NCBI GenBank assembly: GCA_031394045.1
Contig: JANMWN010000087.1
Span: 1 to 13,546, forward strand
DNA: 13,546 nt
DNA from: JANYIP01 sp031394045
GTDB taxonomy: Bacteria; Actinomycetota; Actinomycetes; Prado026
Direction: 5' to 3'
Of this stretch, positions 11,638-13,546 are shown piece after piece. The notes under the pieces were generated by a model. The model searched no databases. It had not been told where the DNA came from and saw only the letters and a list, made by a program, of their open reading frames with translations. The position numbers were made by a program, and so were the translations under genes. Position 1 is the stretch's first letter, and every line of letters begins with the position of its first letter.

Positions 11638-13546
11638 ATGTCCGTCATCGACTTCCGCGAGACCACCGAGACGCCGTACGAGAGCCCGAACGAGAGTCCG
11701 TACGAGACGACGCAGGAGAGGTACGAGCCGGAGAGCCCGTTCTCCGAGGGCCCGGTCTCGGAGAACACCGAGCACCTGGACGCAGCGGCCGGCGCCGGCT
11801 TCCTGCCGTGGGCCGAGGCGTCGACGCCGTTCGCCGAAGCCGTCTCGTCACTGGCTGGCGGTGACGCGAACGAGGCGCTGCTCGCGGAGGCGATGGAGCA
11901 GCTCTACGACGAGGGCTTCGAGGAGTCCTTGGCCGACCTCGTGTCCGAGACCGAGGCAGCCATCGGCGAGCGGGTCAGCGACGAGGTGGGCAGCGGCTCC
12001 GGGGCGGAGCGCGAAACGGTCGGCGAGGCGCACCTGGCGCCGCTGACGTTCGAGGCACACCGCTACCTGGAGAACCTCGCCAACGGCTTGGCCACCGTCG
12101 ATGTCGCGTCGCTCGACGAGCAGCAGCTGGACGAGGTGCTGGAGCGGTTCGATCCGACGCCAGGCGGCCTGACCCCTGCGGGCGAGGAGTTCCTGGGCGG
12201 TCTGATCCGCAAGGCGAAGAACGCCGTCAAGTGGGTGGCCAAGACGGCCGGCTCGGTCGGCAAAGCCGTCACGGGTGTCCTTGGTGGCGTGCTGGGCGGC
12301 GTGCTCAAGAAGCTCTACGGCCTCGTGAAGCCATTGCTGCGTCGGGTGCTCGGGATGGCGATCGGTCGCCTGCCGACCCCGCTGCAGCCCCTCGCCCGTA
12401 AGCTCGCGCAGAAGATCGGGCTCGAGGCCACGGAGACCGGAGAGACCAACGAGTCCGGGGCGACGGCAGCCCTCGCAGCCGACCCCGAGAGCCTGTCCGA
12501 GCAGTTCGACGCCGTCGTGGCCGAGACCATGGCGGTCCCGGGCGAGGCGCAGACCGAGCTGGAGTCGTTCGGCGGCGACACCGAGTCGGAGTCCGCGCCG
12601 GACGGCCGCGAGCTCGAGCAGCTGGCACTGGCGAGGGCCGACCTGATCGACACCCTCGCCTCGGCCCAGGAGGGCGAGAACCTCGGCCCGGCCGTGGAGC
12701 AGTTCGTGCCGGCCCTGCTGGGTGCACTGCGGTTGGGCATCAACATCGTCGGGCGGCCCAAAGTCGTGAACTTCCTGGCCGGCTACCTCAGCCAGCTGAT
12801 CGGCAAGTGGGTCGGTCCGTCGATGGCCGGGCCGCTCTCGAACGCGATCGTCGACACTGGCCTCCGCCTGATCACGCTGGAGGCCGAGACCACAGAGGCC
12901 GAGCGCGACAACCCTGCGGCGGCCATGCTGGCGGCCACGGTCGAGGACACCGTTCGGCACCTCGCGCAGTCAGAGTCGTACGTGTTCGAGGACGAGGCCC
13001 TGCTGCAGGACGCAGTCTCCGAGGCGTTCCAGCGTGCGGTGGCAACGAACTTCCCGGCCCGGTTCGTACGCCCGAGGCTGCAGCCGGCGCCGAGCCTCGG
13101 TGGCTCGTTCCTCCAGCGCGGCATGCGTACGACCTCGCCGTTCCGCAAGTACAACCGCACGCCAGAGGTCACGGTGAGCGAGCAGATGGCCGAGTCGATC
13201 CGCAGCTTCGGCGGGGTCAGCCTGGCTGCATCTTTGCGCGCGCACGGCTACCAGCTCCCGGTACGGGCCCGGGTGCACATCTACGAGGCGACGGTCGGGA
13301 CCGCGCTGATGAAGCTCGTACGCCGGGACCGTACGGCTCCGGGTCTGGCCACCGGGCGCCGGCCCTGGACCAGGCTGCACCCGCTGACGCCCGAGGCTGC
13401 GGCCACCCTGCTGCAGGAGCCCCGGCTCGGCGTCCAGGTGCCGTCGGTCTACCTGCACTCGCGGCATCGCGTCGCGGCCGGGCAACGGTTCTACTACCTC
13501 GAACCCATCACCTCGGCGGGCACCCTGCTGCCGGTCGCTGCGGCCG
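11638..13546 (+). CDS. Large acidic ESPF-motif protein with membrane-active-like segments (open at window end)
   Basis: At least 636 residues, without a stop before the window ends. ATG 11638 has AAGGAG at 11626-11631, 6 nt before. I do not recognise an enzymatic family. Residues 1-70 are acidic and Sec-less with ESPFSEGP (32-39) and STPFAEA (62-68), like the N-terminus of the divergent fusion protein. Residues 75-180 are acidic and helical. Residues 184-262 are Gly/Val/Leu/Lys-rich and basic (VTGVLGGVLGGVLKKLYGLV with GxxxG-type spacing), resembling amphipathic pore- or membrane-binding peptides. Residues 265-330 are acidic linker. Residues 352-413 contain a second hydrophobic/basic stretch (LLGALRLGINIVGRP, FLAGYLSQLIGKWVG). 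Residues 420-636 look globular and of unknown fold. There is no cysteine in the visible part. Position behind a SARP and its boxes suggests co-expression with the fusion protein. Confidence 0.8.
   Translation, partial: MSVIDFRETTETPYESPNESPYETTQERYEPESPFSEGPVSENTEHLDAAAGAGFLPWAEASTPFAEAVSSLAGGDANEALLAEAMEQLYDEGFEESLADLVSETEAAIGERVSDEVGSGSGAERETVGEAHLAPLTFEAHRYLENLANGLATVDVASLDEQQLDEVLERFDPTPGGLTPAGEEFLGGLIRKAKNAVKWVAKTAGSVGKAVTGVLGGVLGGVLKKLYGLVKPLLRRVLGMAIGRLPTPLQPLARKLAQKIGLEATETGETNESGATAALAADPESLSEQFDAVVAETMAVPGEAQTELESFGGDTESESAPDGRELEQLALARADLIDTLASAQEGENLGPAVEQFVPALLGALRLGINIVGRPKVVNFLAGYLSQLIGKWVGPSMAGPLSNAIVDTGLRLITLEAETTEAERDNPAAAMLAATVEDTVRHLAQSESYVFEDEALLQDAVSEAFQRAVATNFPARFVRPRLQPAPSLGGSFLQRGMRTTSPFRKYNRTPEVTVSEQMAESIRSFGGVSLAASLRAHGYQLPVRARVHIYEATVGTALMKLVRRDRTAPGLATGRRPWTRLHPLTPEAAATLLQEPRLGVQVPSVYLHSRHRVAAGQRFYYLEPITSAGTLLPVAAA

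Noticed and set aside
11848..12960. Minus-strand open frame of 370 codons
   Set aside because: It lies opposite the plus-strand gene that has a good ribosome site and an unbroken frame to the window end; no domain was recognised in the minus frame.

Overview
The window is GC-rich DNA with GTG starts, strong AGGAG-type ribosome binding sites, a SARP/BTAD regulator and transposase families common in actinomycetes. It most likely comes from the chromosome of an actinobacterium; genus cannot be fixed from the sequence.

Three zones can be read. (1) 1-4450 is a graveyard of insertion sequences: a half IS1634-type transposase (minus strand), an IS3-family transposase lacking its 5' end and split by an apparently intact IS30-family element (about 1617-3061), a frameshifted and internally deleted ISL3 transposase, and the tail of an IS256 transposase. 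(2) 4450-6890 looks like a small integrated island. Two copies of a tRNA 3' end (4927-4971, anticodon CAT; 6856-6884) flank a hipBA toxin-antitoxin pair. Three perfect 16-bp palindromes lie over the hipBA promoter. Repeated TTGGCAGCA motifs around the first tRNA fragment resemble integrase arm sites, but no integrase is present. An 8-bp microsatellite lies just to the left.

(3) 6890-13546 is the most unusual part. A 221-residue SARP-type regulator (10785-11450) sits between two large genes that diverge from it. On the minus strand is a 1190-residue protein that appears to join an alpha/beta-hydrolase, an M15 (VanY/CwlK-like) zinc peptidase and a two-HKD phospholipase D by acidic low-complexity linkers. 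On the plus strand is a protein of more than 636 residues, open at the window end, with glycine/valine/lysine-rich segments that look membrane-active. Both begin with an acidic, Sec-less N-terminus carrying ESPF motifs. Upstream of each, on its own coding strand and at similar distance (about 120-130 bp), lies an array of GGACGC-type heptamers at 10-11 bp period, the geometry known for SARP operators. The reading offered is that the SARP switches on a two-gene effector system: a three-enzyme envelope-degrading protein and a membrane-interacting partner. The delivery route, if any, is not visible here.
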